From Vibrio pectenicida (GTDB lineage Bacteria > Pseudomonadota > Gammaproteobacteria > Enterobacterales > Vibrionaceae), in assembly GCA_024347015.1 (NCBI GenBank), contig AP024890.1, forward strand, positions 992,001-1,056,000: 64,000 nucleotides of DNA, given 5' to 3'. The notes below the pieces were generated by a model. That model worked only from the letters and a program-made list of their open reading frames with translations. It did no database searches and was not told where the DNA came from. Made by a program: the position numbers and the translations under genes. This document shows, in pieces, positions 27,252-34,945 of this stretch; the stretch's first letter is position 1, and each line of letters opens with the position of its first letter.

Positions 27252-27670
27252 AGCCCTACCTCATGAGTCAGCCAAACTGTGACCATGGCAGCAAAAATAA
27301 ACACACCAGTTGCCAGCAATGAACGAAAAGACAATCGCCCTACTCCACATATTCCATGCCCGCTAGTGCATCCATTACCCAACCGAGTACCAAAACCGAC
27401 CAGTAAACCGGCTAATATTAGAATATGAATCGGGACTCCATCCGTGTTAGGTGCTTGAATGCCCATACTGACTAGGCCGAATGATCCTCCAATAACAAGC
27501 CCTAACAAAAAAAGCGCTCGCCATAGTACATCTCCCTTCGCTGGAGAAAGTAAGCCATTGATAATTCCGCTAATACCCGCTACTTTTCCACTGATGAAAA
27601 GTAGAAAAATAGCAGATAAACCAAGCATCATTCCACCAATTAATGACCACCAAAGCATCGTGCTTAACAT
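27248..27670 (-). CDS. YeeE/YedE sulfur-transport half protein (first gene)
   Basis: 140-residue membrane protein. Conserved glycine-rich segments SLIGGMMLGLSAIFLLFISG and GFGTRLGNGCTSGHGICGVG carry the cysteines typical of the YeeE/YedE family (PF04143), which moves thiosulfate-type sulfur through a cysteine relay. It forms a 4-bp-overlapping pair with the next gene; together they equal one full-length YeeE. The location at the edge of the sulfatase island suggests a sulfur-handling role. Confidence 0.87.
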   Translation of the reverse strand: MLSTMLWWSLIGGMMLGLSAIFLLFISGKVAGISGIINGLLSPAKGDVLWRALFLLGLVIGGSFGLVSMGIQAPNTDGVPIHILILAGLLVGFGTRLGNGCTSGHGICGVGRLSFRSLLATGVFIFAAMVTVWLTHEVGL

Positions 27671-27847
27671 ACTTTTTCACCTATATCTGAACTTCAATCA
27701 TGCTTATCAGAGAATGTCGTCAAATCAAGATTAGTAATTGCTAATATAATGAATGCGTATTAAGTGCTCGTCAAGTTAATATTAGGTTATGCTAATTTAC
27801 TTTGGGGTTATAGATCTACTAGACAATACCCATGTTAGAGGCATCGT

Positions 27848-28960
27848 CTAGTTTTTCTTCAAACCATTGATAACCGACTGAGGAGCAACTTTAGCTAATT
27901 CATTTAAGCACTGATCGATCTTAGGGTTTTCATGGCGAGCGTATATATCGCAAACCGCATAAAGCTGCTCAGGCGCACCGGATATTAAATAGGCTTGCTC
28001 AAAAGATGTTACTGATTTTTTCAAATCATACTCCTCTTGCAACACGCCATTAAGATACCAAAAGTAGCTGTTGTCCTCTGCTATTTCAGCTGCCTGTTCA
28101 ATTTCTCTTGCAGCACTTTTCTTATCATCAAGCCTCACTAGTGCGAGTGATTTTGAATAATGAAGAGCGGCGTTATCAGGGTGAAGTTCAAGGCCGTTAT
28201 CTAGTGTTTGTATGGCACGACTATCTTGCTCTTGAGCACGATAGTTATCCGCCAAACTCAACCAAACCTCAGGATTGCCTGGTTGTTTTACCACTAGTAC
28301 TTGATAGATTTTGTCGGCTTGGTCCCATTCATGATGCCAGCGATAGACATCAGCAAGCAGTAATTGAGAATTCTGATCTTGCTCAGCTTGTAAGTAAGTG
28401 ATGAGCTCAGCAACTGGATTTTCTAATATTTGTTGCTGTTTTGGGTTTAAATTTGCAAAGTCTCGCACCAAATTGGTCGCCGCCGTAATACGCACTTTGG
28501 CTTCTCTATCAGTCAGTAAAGGCTCAATCATACGCCAGCGATGTTCTATGGTATAAGGCGCTGCTCCAATAATCGCCGCTTCTCGAACGGTTGGTTCATG
28601 ATCTTGTAAACTACGCACAACAGCAACAAGCGCATTTTGACTGGGATAGTTAGCCAGCTCGCGCAAAGCTTCAATACGATGTTGCTTAGGTTGCTTAATA
28701 TCCTGCGCTCGGTAAGAAAGATAAGCCCCCCTTTGCTGTGAAGTCGCATGCTTCGGCTGCTCAGCTGAATTCAATGCCCTTTCTTGACTTGGTACATTTG
28801 GAGCTTCACCATCTGCAATAGCCAATGGGCTCACTGACAATCCCATAACTACAGCGATAATCAGCTTACAAAACCACTTTTTGTTGACTACTTTTGATGC
28901 TGAATGAGGAAAATTTTTTGAAAGTAATCGCATAACTTCCGCCTTAAAACTTTGCTTCAA
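27848..28960 (-). CDS. Exported HEAT/TPR repeat protein, paralogue of the cytochrome C-terminal half
   Basis: 370 residues with an N-terminal hydrophobic export segment (about 28-48). HEAT-like repeats (about 90-190; ALRELANYPSQNALVAVVRS; EPTVREAAIIGAAPY) are followed by TPR units (about 205-350; PEVWLSLADNYRAQEQDSRA; AALHYSKSLALVRLDDKKSA). It is clearly homologous to residues ~480-770 of the octaheme protein at 42.0-44.3 kb but has no heme motif. Its start overlaps the sulfatase-maturase end by 17 bp, so the two are co-translated. Probably a periplasmic scaffold; function unknown. Confidence 0.8.
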   Translation of the reverse strand: MKQSFKAEVMRLLSKNFPHSASKVVNKKWFCKLIIAVVMGLSVSPLAIADGEAPNVPSQERALNSAEQPKHATSQQRGAYLSYRAQDIKQPKQHRIEALRELANYPSQNALVAVVRSLQDHEPTVREAAIIGAAPYTIEHRWRMIEPLLTDREAKVRITAATNLVRDFANLNPKQQQILENPVAELITYLQAEQDQNSQLLLADVYRWHHEWDQADKIYQVLVVKQPGNPEVWLSLADNYRAQEQDSRAIQTLDNGLELHPDNAALHYSKSLALVRLDDKKSAAREIEQAAEIAEDNSYFWYLNGVLQEEYDLKKSVTSFEQAYLISGAPEQLYAVCDIYARHENPKIDQCLNELAKVAPQSVINGLKKN

Positions 28961-30269
28961 ATGAAGAACGTTTATTAGTCATATGATCGTGTAGTAATGC
29001 ATCGCTGTATTTTCCATGAGCAACAGGATTGCCGGTAGAGCGAAGAATATAGGCCATCGCCTTATCTGCATGAGCAAAAAACTTCTTCCATCCAGAGCAT
29101 AAGTAGTTCAATCCCGGCTCACCCTCTTTGGAACGAATAAAACGATTCTTAGGGCACTCACCATAACATGCAAACTGGTAATCACAGCGCTGACATTGCT
29201 GAGTCAAAGTACGTTTTTTTGCAAAGCCAAACTTTTGCTGTTCTGGGCTATAGGCTAATGTTTCCAATTTCTGGTGGTGGATGTTACCAATCTTATATTC
29301 TGGGTAAACATAATGATCACACGAAAATACATCACCATTGGGCTCCATTGCTAAGCCCTTACCGCAAATTTCACCTAATGTACACAAAGGGTTTTTTCTG
29401 CCCATCCAAGCTTCTGCACTGGCTTCAAAGTATTGCACGAAGACTCTACCGATGTCGTTTTGCACCCATTCATCAAAAATCGCAATAAGGAAATTTCCCC
29501 AAGCCTCATCTGCCACACACCATGGTTCAACAACTGAGTCTTTATGACCGGGAATCAATCGCTTATCTCCTTGTTTTAATTGCTCTTGTGGCTGCCAAGT
29601 TTGTGGTGCTGTAGTGCGAAAGGTTTTCTGCTCCACAATGGGAATAAACTGCATTTGAGGTGAACGCACTTCATCTCGCAAAAAACGATAAACCTCTAGC
29701 GGATTACGGCTGGTGAGATTGTTTACACACGTCAACGTTGCAAAGTTCACTTTATGACTATGCAGCCGATCGACCGCATTCATGACTTGCTTAAACGTGC
29801 CTCTCCCTGCGCGATTAGTTCGATAAGCATTATGTAACATCTCTGGTCCATCAATGCTTAAACCCACTAAGAAATTGTTCTCTTTTAAAAATACACACCA
29901 TTCATCGGTTAGTAATGTACCATTGGTCTGCAAATCATTAGAAATAGTAATACCTTCAGGTTTGTACTTGGCCTGAAACTCAACAATCTTGTGAAAATAA
30001 TCCAAACCCAACATGGTCGGCTCACCGCCTTGCCAAGAGAAAATAATTTCTGGCGTGTTTTGTCCTTCAATATATTGCCGAATATACGTTTCTAATGTGT
30101 CATCATCCATCACCGGCGAACAGCCTTGCTTATACTCAAGTAAGTCTTGTTTACTGAGGTAATAACAGTAAGTGCAATCAATATTGCACACCGCTCCAAT
30201 GGGCTTGGCCATAACGTGTAAACGTTTAGATGCTTTGCCATTATATTGAGGGCCTTGAGTAATATGCAT
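28944..30269 (-). CDS. Anaerobic sulfatase-maturating radical SAM enzyme (anSME)
   Basis: 441 residues. Converts the active-site Cys or Ser of sulfatases to formylglycine. Radical-SAM cluster C28-X3-C32-X2-C35 (GAVCNIDCTYCYYL), SAM-binding FSWQGGEPTMLG, then a SPASM-type set of cysteines for two extra clusters (CTLGEICGKG, VFSCDHYVYPEY, CQRCDYQFACYGECPKNRF, LCSGWKKFF). N-terminus LHVMAKPIGAVCNIDC is the anSME signature. The two sulfatases at 44.5-47.9 kb are its natural substrates. A palindrome shared with those genes lies upstream. Confidence 0.94.
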   Translation of the reverse strand: MHITQGPQYNGKASKRLHVMAKPIGAVCNIDCTYCYYLSKQDLLEYKQGCSPVMDDDTLETYIRQYIEGQNTPEIIFSWQGGEPTMLGLDYFHKIVEFQAKYKPEGITISNDLQTNGTLLTDEWCVFLKENNFLVGLSIDGPEMLHNAYRTNRAGRGTFKQVMNAVDRLHSHKVNFATLTCVNNLTSRNPLEVYRFLRDEVRSPQMQFIPIVEQKTFRTTAPQTWQPQEQLKQGDKRLIPGHKDSVVEPWCVADEAWGNFLIAIFDEWVQNDIGRVFVQYFEASAEAWMGRKNPLCTLGEICGKGLAMEPNGDVFSCDHYVYPEYKIGNIHHQKLETLAYSPEQQKFGFAKKRTLTQQCQRCDYQFACYGECPKNRFIRSKEGEPGLNYLCSGWKKFFAHADKAMAYILRSTGNPVAHGKYSDALLHDHMTNKRSSFEAKF

Positions 30270-30369
30270 AAATCACCTTTTTCTTTATGAAATTTAGATA
30301 AAAATAACCTTAAGCCCGCTATTTTTACTTCGGTGGTTCAATCATAAATAGCATTAATGTCACATGCTT

Positions 30370-30386
30370 GTTATACCCGATATAAC
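30370..30386. promoter_or_regulatory. Palindrome between the maturase and FGE-like genes
   Basis: GTTATACCCGATATAAC, an inverted repeat with 6-bp arms containing a T-N11-A core of the kind LysR proteins bind, in the divergent region between the anSME and FGE-fold genes. Similar ATAAC...GTTAT palindromes occur at 41958-41972 and 46251-46265. Confidence 0.4.
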
Positions 30387-30445
30387 CTTTTGTCATAGTA
30401 ATTATTGCTAACATTATTTTTCACTAACCGGATGAGAATTCATCG

Positions 30446-31234
30446 ATGAAACACCTTAAAAGCAAACCTTTACCTGCCATTTTCATTGTCTCATTCAGCT
30501 TTTTAATCAATGGCTGTGCTACTCCCCCTCCCCACCCTATTGCGCTCGATATTGAGAAAAATATGGTTATGGTCGAAGGCGGTACTTATATAATGGGTTC
30601 GAACACTGACTTGGCAAACAAGGCCGAAAAGCCCGCAAGAAAAGTGACAGTTAACACTTTTTATATCTCTAAATTCGAAGTCACGCAGGAGCTGTTTGAA
30701 TCTGTAATGGGTTCATCATTAAGCTATTTTCAAGGCAAAAATAACCCCGTCAACAATTTGAGCTGGCAACAAGCTAACTATTTTATCGACAAACTTAACC
30801 AGCTAACGGGTGAGCACTACAGGTTACCAACCGAAGCCGAATGGGAATTTGCAGCCACAGGGGGAATTAAAAGTAACGGATTTGCATATTCGGGATCAAA
30901 TAATATTGATGATGTCGCATGGTATGCTGCTAACTCGAACAATCAAGCGCATCCTGTTGGGCAAAAGCAACCTAACGAACTTGGACTTTACGACATGACA
31001 GGCAATGTTGGAGAATTTGTGATTGATGCCTATGACGATACATTCTACCGATTCGGTCCTACTGACAATCCCAACAACGCCAAACAAGAAAAAGCAGGCT
31101 TAGCCCACAAGTCGGTTCGAGGTGGAAGTTTTTCCTATGATGCTGATGAATCAGAAAATTTCCGCCGCGATTTCGCAAGTCAGTCTATTATTATGTCGGA
31201 CATGGGACTTCGTCTTGCTAAAAGTGTTGAATAG
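30446..31234 (+). CDS. FGE/SUMF1-fold lipoprotein without catalytic cysteines
   Basis: 262 residues. Lipoprotein signal with lipobox INGC (Cys24). Formylglycine-generating-enzyme-type domain follows: VMVEGGTYIMGSNTDLANKA, YISKFEVTQELFESVMGS, NPVNNLSWQQANYFIDKL, YRLPTEAEWEFAATGG, GLYDMTGNVGEFVIDAY and VRGGSFSYDADES. The only cysteine in the whole protein is the lipid-bearing one, so the Cys pair that generates formylglycine in true FGE is absent; a binding or structural role is more likely. Divergent from the radical-SAM maturase. Confidence 0.85.
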   Translation: MKHLKSKPLPAIFIVSFSFLINGCATPPPHPIALDIEKNMVMVEGGTYIMGSNTDLANKAEKPARKVTVNTFYISKFEVTQELFESVMGSSLSYFQGKNNPVNNLSWQQANYFIDKLNQLTGEHYRLPTEAEWEFAATGGIKSNGFAYSGSNNIDDVAWYAANSNNQAHPVGQKQPNELGLYDMTGNVGEFVIDAYDDTFYRFGPTDNPNNAKQEKAGLAHKSVRGGSFSYDADESENFRRDFASQSIIMSDMGLRLAKSVE

Positions 31235-31383
31235 TCACGATAAAGGTAGGCGTAAGCCTACTCAATCCCGATTTGATTAAAACAGTACGTCTATGGTCAG
31301 GATATGGTTAAGCGCATAGAGACAATAGGCATTTAGCCTCACTGTATCGGCGGTAAACAATAAATACATAGGTAAATAATAAA

Positions 31384-32364
31384 ATGAAAAAACACATCTG
31401 TACCCTCGCAGTCTTATCTGGTTTATCATTCTCAGCTTTAGCTTTAGATTGTGATCCAAGTTTATTGCCTTCATGGAAAGATGGCGTAAGCAAAACTAAA
31501 ATCACTCAGTTCGTTTCCCAATCAACTGATAAATCGACTAAAACTTTTATCCCCAAGCAAGACCGTATTGCCGTGTTTGATAATGATGGAACACTTTGGT
31601 CAGAAAAACCTTATTACTTCCAACTTGCCTTCGCTTTTGACCAAGTAAAATCTATGGCCAGTTCTCATCCTGAATGGAAAGCACAGGAGCCATTCAAGTC
31701 TGTACTCAAAAACGACATACCTGGTGTACTAAGGGGCGGCGAGAAAGCGTTACTTAAAATAGTCACTGCGACCCACAGCGGCATGACTGTCGAAGAGTAT
31801 CAAAGCCGCGTTGAGAAGTGGTTGAAAGCGGCCAAAGATCCTCGCTTTAGTAAGGCTTACACTGATCTCACATACAAACCAATGCGTGAAATGCTCACTT
31901 ATCTTCAAGATAATGGGTTTAAGACATACATTGTCTCGGGCGGTGGCGTTGATTTTATGCGTGTCTGGGCGCCAGACGTATACAACATTCCTCAAGAGCA
32001 AATCATTGGTAGTGCGCTCAAATACCAATACGACTATAACGACGGCAACCCAACGGTCACTAAGCTCAATGAAATCCTTAGCATTGATGATAAAGCCGTT
32101 AAAGTTGAAAATATACAACATGTTATTGGTAAGAAGCCAATCCTTGCTGTAGGTAATTCAGACGGCGACCATGCAATGATGCAATGGGCGACTAGTCAAC
32201 CTAATTCTATGGCGATGATCGTCCATCACACAGACAAAGACAGAGAGTGGCAATACGACCGTAAGTCGAGCGTTGGTCACCTCGATAAAGCTATGGATGA
32301 GGCCAACCAGCGTAACAATTGGTATCTTATCGATATGAGAAAAGAATGGTGCACCATATATTAA
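31384..32364 (+). CDS. Periplasmic HAD-superfamily phosphatase
   Basis: 326 residues with a signal peptide (ICTLAVLSGLSFSALALDC). HAD motif I is VFDNDGTLWSE (Asp66 and Asp68), motif II lies at TYIVSGGGVDFMR, and motif IV at AVGNSDGDHAMMQWA. The cap region with KPYYFQLAFAFDQVK matches exported 'haloacid dehalogenase-like' proteins related to phosphoserine phosphatase. Substrate unknown. Followed by a perfect hairpin at 32375-32393. Confidence 0.88.
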   Translation: MKKHICTLAVLSGLSFSALALDCDPSLLPSWKDGVSKTKITQFVSQSTDKSTKTFIPKQDRIAVFDNDGTLWSEKPYYFQLAFAFDQVKSMASSHPEWKAQEPFKSVLKNDIPGVLRGGEKALLKIVTATHSGMTVEEYQSRVEKWLKAAKDPRFSKAYTDLTYKPMREMLTYLQDNGFKTYIVSGGGVDFMRVWAPDVYNIPQEQIIGSALKYQYDYNDGNPTVTKLNEILSIDDKAVKVENIQHVIGKKPILAVGNSDGDHAMMQWATSQPNSMAMIVHHTDKDREWQYDRKSSVGHLDKAMDEANQRNNWYLIDMRKEWCTIY

Positions 32365-32374
32365 TTTACTCATT

Positions 32375-32393
32375 GCTCCCCACTATGGGGAGC
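32375..32393 (+). terminator. Terminator hairpin; first of three related copies
   Basis: GCTCCCCA (32375-32382), loop CTA, TGGGGAGC (32386-32393), then TTTC. It ends the HAD gene. The hairpin and the next ~30 bp (CTTTCAAATCAAAATGCCTG) recur at 33206-33245 and 34004-34043 with few changes. Confidence 0.7.
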
Positions 32394-32420
32394 TTTCAAA
32401 TCAAAATGCCTGTCTTAAAC

Positions 32421-32501
32421 TCAGAACAAGCTTTTCCTTGTAAACAAGTATTCAAATACCACTTGGCTGATCACTCCCCCTTGAGAATAATATTGGTATG
32501 A
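32421..32501 (+). pseudogene. Relic of the 3' end of an endonuclease/phosphatase-family gene
   Basis: Reads SEQAFPCKQVFKYHLADHSP then LRIILV and stop. This matches the C-terminus of the intact protein at 25909-26805 (PEQVVFPSEQVLKYHLSDHC then PLRATLE), including the catalytic His. DNA similarity is also obvious. Only about 26 codons remain, between the HAD terminator and the first small-peptide gene. Confidence 0.7.
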
Positions 32502-32682
32502 AAAGTGATTAAATCATAAATCAACTGAATTATATCAATACATTAAAAAATATAATAGTTCACATTGATTCTATAAAAAAACAAAACTTGATAGTAAAAT
32601 CAACAGCGTTTAAGTTTGGAATCTGAATATTATTTACACTCTGATTTTTATTATTAATTTTTCACTGAACGGGGATTATAAA

Positions 32683-32889
32683 ATGAAAAACCTAACACTC
32701 GATAGCCTGTCTGAAGTTTCAGGCGGAAATATACTGTTTGACACTCTAAATAGCTTTAGTTTTTCGAATAAAGACTATACTCTGTCTATTCATGGATACG
32801 ATTTTAAATACTCTAATCATCATGGAGTTCACAGGATTGAAAGTGGTAGCTTTGCAGTTGAGTATAATGCGGGATATGCAAACACCTAA
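32683..32889 (+). CDS. Small peptide A with double-glycine-type leader
   Basis: 68 residues. MKNLTLDSLSEVSGG has the form of a double-glycine leader (hydrophobic at alternating positions, Glu, Val-Ser-Gly-Gly) as in class II bacteriocin and other exported peptide precursors. The remainder is polar, aromatic and cysteine-free (NSFSFSNKDYTLSIHGYDFK ... AGYANT). A good ribosome site (GGGGA, 7 nt before ATG) is present. Its promoter-proximal block TATTTACACTCT (32631-) recurs before peptide B. No peptidase-containing ABC exporter or modifying enzyme is next to it. Function unknown; precursor status is inference from the leader. Confidence 0.6.
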   Translation: MKNLTLDSLSEVSGGNILFDTLNSFSFSNKDYTLSIHGYDFKYSNHHGVHRIESGSFAVEYNAGYANT

Positions 32890-32996
32890 CAAAAAATAAT
32901 AATACTAGTGGGCAAACTCCACTTATCAAAAACAGAGAAGCTATACAACTTCTAGAGTCTATATCTCTAACTCTAGTAATAATAGTATACCTCCGA

Positions 32997-33021
32997 GCTA
33001 GCTATATAACATATAGCTAGC
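32997..33021. repeat. Hairpin downstream of peptide A
   Basis: GCTAGCTATAT (32997-33007), loop AAC, ATATAGCTAGC (33011-33021): perfect 11-bp stem. It shares its TAGCTATAT core with the longer hairpin after peptide B. There is no T-run, so it is not a standard terminator. Confidence 0.7.
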
Positions 33022-33060
33022 ATAGATTTATCGCAACTAGTTTGATAGTTTTCATATAAC

Positions 33061-33261
33061 GAAGCCTAAACCCATTCAGCGCCCGTGAGCCTCTTAATAA
33101 TACATCTTAGAGAGTATAAGTTGATAATAAACACATGGCTGCCCATCAGGATTTCGTTTCAAACTCAGGGTACTTGGTCCATCGCTGCCGTTGCAATAAG
33201 TCGATTGCTTCCCACTATGGGGAACTTTCAAATCAAAATTCCTGTCTTCGGATCGCTTTTC
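33061..33261. repeat. ~200-bp repeat, copy 1
   Basis: Closely matches 33858-34060, offset ~798 bp (shared stretches include TTTCGTTTCAAACTCAGGG and GCAATAAGTCGATTGCTTCC). It ends in ~20 bp corresponding to the last codons of the LysR gene at 34.03 kb and then jumps to the promoter region of peptide B. Confidence 0.8.
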
Positions 33262-33461
33262 ATTAAAAATAGTATTGGAATACAAAGCGGCTCAATAAAA
33301 ACCATCTGAATCATACTAACTCATTAAAAAATATAATAACCCATGAAAATATTATAAATTAATGAATTTTGATAATTAAATCAATAATGGTTAATCTCGA
33401 TGCGTAACTAGTATTTACACTCTAGTTTTTATTATTTATATCGATAAAAGGAGATTGAAAA

Positions 33462-33752
33462 GTGAAAGATCTAACAATAAATAACCTGTCTGAAGTTTCA
33501 GGTGCCGGATTGAGAACCTTTTTAAAAAAGCATAATCTTTCGGATGGTAATTTCTCAATTAGTAGCAATAAATTTAGTTTATCTTGCTCTCCTGATGGAA
33601 CTTATACATTTGAAAATAGTGGATCTAAAATGGAGCTCAATTCGCATACAAAAGAGTTTTTTGCAACAGGAGTGAAAAATAGTGCTGCAGACAAAGTTCT
33701 AGCTTTCACAAAAAGTGATGGTTTAAGCGTCATACCTACATCTCAAGTCTAG
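33462..33752 (+). CDS. Small peptide B with double-glycine-type leader
   Basis: 96 residues from a GTG start with AGGAGA 7 nt upstream. The leader MKDLTINNLSEVSGAG is a close copy of peptide A's leader (Gly-Ala in place of Gly-Gly). The mature part differs: KKHNLSDGNFSISSNKFSLS, an aromatic/serine-rich middle and SAADKVLAFTKSDGLSVIP, cysteine count one. Strong conservation of leader and promoter with divergence of the core is what families of exported peptide precursors show. A perfect 28-bp stem hairpin follows 10 bp after the stop. Function unknown. Confidence 0.6.
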   Translation: MKDLTINNLSEVSGAGLRTFLKKHNLSDGNFSISSNKFSLSCSPDGTYTFENSGSKMELNSHTKEFFATGVKNSAADKVLAFTKSDGLSVIPTSQV

Positions 33753-33762
33753 GCGCAAGTAC

Positions 33763-33821
33763 AGTTAGTACACCACTATGATAGCTATATAATATATAGC
33801 TATCATAGTGGTGTACTAACT
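33763..33821. repeat. Perfect 28-bp stem hairpin downstream of peptide B
   Basis: Left arm 33763-33790 and right arm 33794-33821 are perfectly complementary around loop AAT; the apex TAGCTATAT AAT ATATAGCTA resembles the shorter hairpin after peptide A. Far longer than a usual terminator stem and not followed by a clear T-run. Confidence 0.85.
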
Positions 33822-33857
33822 AACCAGATAATTTTCATTCTTTATCAGTTCAAAAAA

Positions 33858-34060
33858 CAAAAGCTAAATCCATTCATTTTCCGAAAGGGTATTAATAGCA
33901 CTTCTTAGAGAGTATGAGTTAGTAATAAACGCGTGCCTACCCGTCAGAATTTCGTTTCAAACTCAGGGCACTTGGTCAATCGCTGCCGTAGCAATAAGTC
34001 GATTGCTTCCCACTATGGGGAACTTTCAAATCAAAATTCCTGTTTTCGGATCGCTTTTCC
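33858..34060. repeat. ~200-bp repeat, copy 2 (overlaps LysR gene end)
   Basis: Second copy of the 33061-33261 repeat. Here the right end runs into the real 3' end of the LysR gene (stop at 34031), suggesting this is the parental copy and that 33061-33261 arose by duplication. Confidence 0.8.
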
Positions 34061-34945
34061 TGCCCGCTTGATTTGCGCTCTTAACCATTGATGTGCACTT
34101 TCGTTAGTTCGGCTGGAGTGCCAAATTGCGTATAAGTCATGCACGCTATCCTCAAAGGGCAAAGGAAGCGCCTTAAGGCTATAGGTATTTGAAAAATGCT
34201 CAACAGTCGATTGCGGTAAAGTACCGATAAGCTCGCTACCATTGATAACTGGTAACATTTCCATTGCACCAGCCGCACGATAAACAATGTTTCTCCGTGC
34301 TAAATCTTCTATATCTTCACCGGTAAGCAAACTATCTCTCGCCTGCCAACGAGCGACGACCACATGTTGTTCGGCTAAAAATTGTTCAACGCTGCAAGAC
34401 TCTTTGAGGCGCGGATGTTTAGCACTACAAACCACCATTAAGCGCTCTGAAAAAACAGCTTCCATTTTTAATACAGTACGTCCGCGCGGCGGTAAATCGA
34501 TGATCAAATCATAACGCTGTAAGCGCAAGTCACTTTCATAATCCTCGGTAAATAGTGGATGAACTTCCAAAGCAATATTTGGTGCTTGCTGGCGAATTTG
34601 ACACAAAAGCTGCGGCATTAACTCGTAACTTGCTACTGACAAACAGGCAATAGAAAAAATTCGATTTGATATTTTGGGGTCAAAACTACTTGAAGCAGAT
34701 AAGGTCGAGGTAAAGTTCTTCAGCGCCGTCAACATTGCAGGATAGATATCCATAGCAAAACTGGTTGGATCAACACCAGAACTACTGCGGTGAAACAAAG
34801 GTTCGTCATAGATGTCTCTGAGGCGGGCGAGCGCTTTACTCACGGCAGGCTGGCTAATGTCTAACCTAGCCGCAGCCTTAGACAAATTCTGCTCTTCGAA
34901 TATAGCCACAAAAATTGGGATAAGGTTTAAGTCTGTACTCTTCAT
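34031..34945 (-). CDS. LysR-family transcriptional regulator
   Basis: 304 residues. Helix-turn-helix LSKAAARLDISQPAVSKALA (about residues 21-40) with RLRDIYDEPLFHRSSSGVDP, then an effector domain (ACLSVASYELMPQLLCQIRQ; YDLIIDLPPRGRT; PVINGSELIGTLPQSTVEHF) of the LeuO/NodD-like group. It sits between the peptide cassette and the Bat operon, inside the sulfatase island, so it is the natural candidate to bind the ATAAC...GTTAT palindromes at 30.4, 41.96 and 46.25 kb. That link is inference. Confidence 0.92.
   Translation of the reverse strand: MKSTDLNLIPIFVAIFEEQNLSKAAARLDISQPAVSKALARLRDIYDEPLFHRSSSGVDPTSFAMDIYPAMLTALKNFTSTLSASSSFDPKISNRIFSIACLSVASYELMPQLLCQIRQQAPNIALEVHPLFTEDYESDLRLQRYDLIIDLPPRGRTVLKMEAVFSERLMVVCSAKHPRLKESCSVEQFLAEQHVVVARWQARDSLLTGEDIEDLARRNIVYRAAGAMEMLPVINGSELIGTLPQSTVEHFSNTYSLKALPLPFEDSVHDLYAIWHSSRTNESAHQWLRAQIKRAGKAIRKQEF

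Larger units (their letters stand above)
32890..33461. other. Spacer of the duplicated peptide cassette
   Basis: Holds the hairpin after peptide A (32997-33021), the first long copy of a ~200-bp repeat (33061-33261) that ends with a short copy of the LysR gene 3' end, and the AT-rich promoter region of peptide B, including the conserved block at 33412-33436. No other gene is convincing. Confidence 0.6.

Noticed and set aside
33094..33285. Minus-strand 63-codon ORF inside the duplicated repeat
   Set aside because: The second copy of the repeat (33.9-34.06 kb) has stops in the same frame, so the frame is not conserved.
33061..34060. Superintegron attC (VCR-like) sites around the peptide genes
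   Set aside because: The repeats lack the attC core sites and imperfect palindrome ends; no integrase gene and the copies derive partly from the LysR 3' end.
28944..34060. RiPP cluster: radical SAM enzyme modifying the two small peptides
   Set aside because: The radical SAM protein has the anSME signature and its substrates are the two sulfatases; peptides are 2.4 kb away in a separate unit with no exporter.
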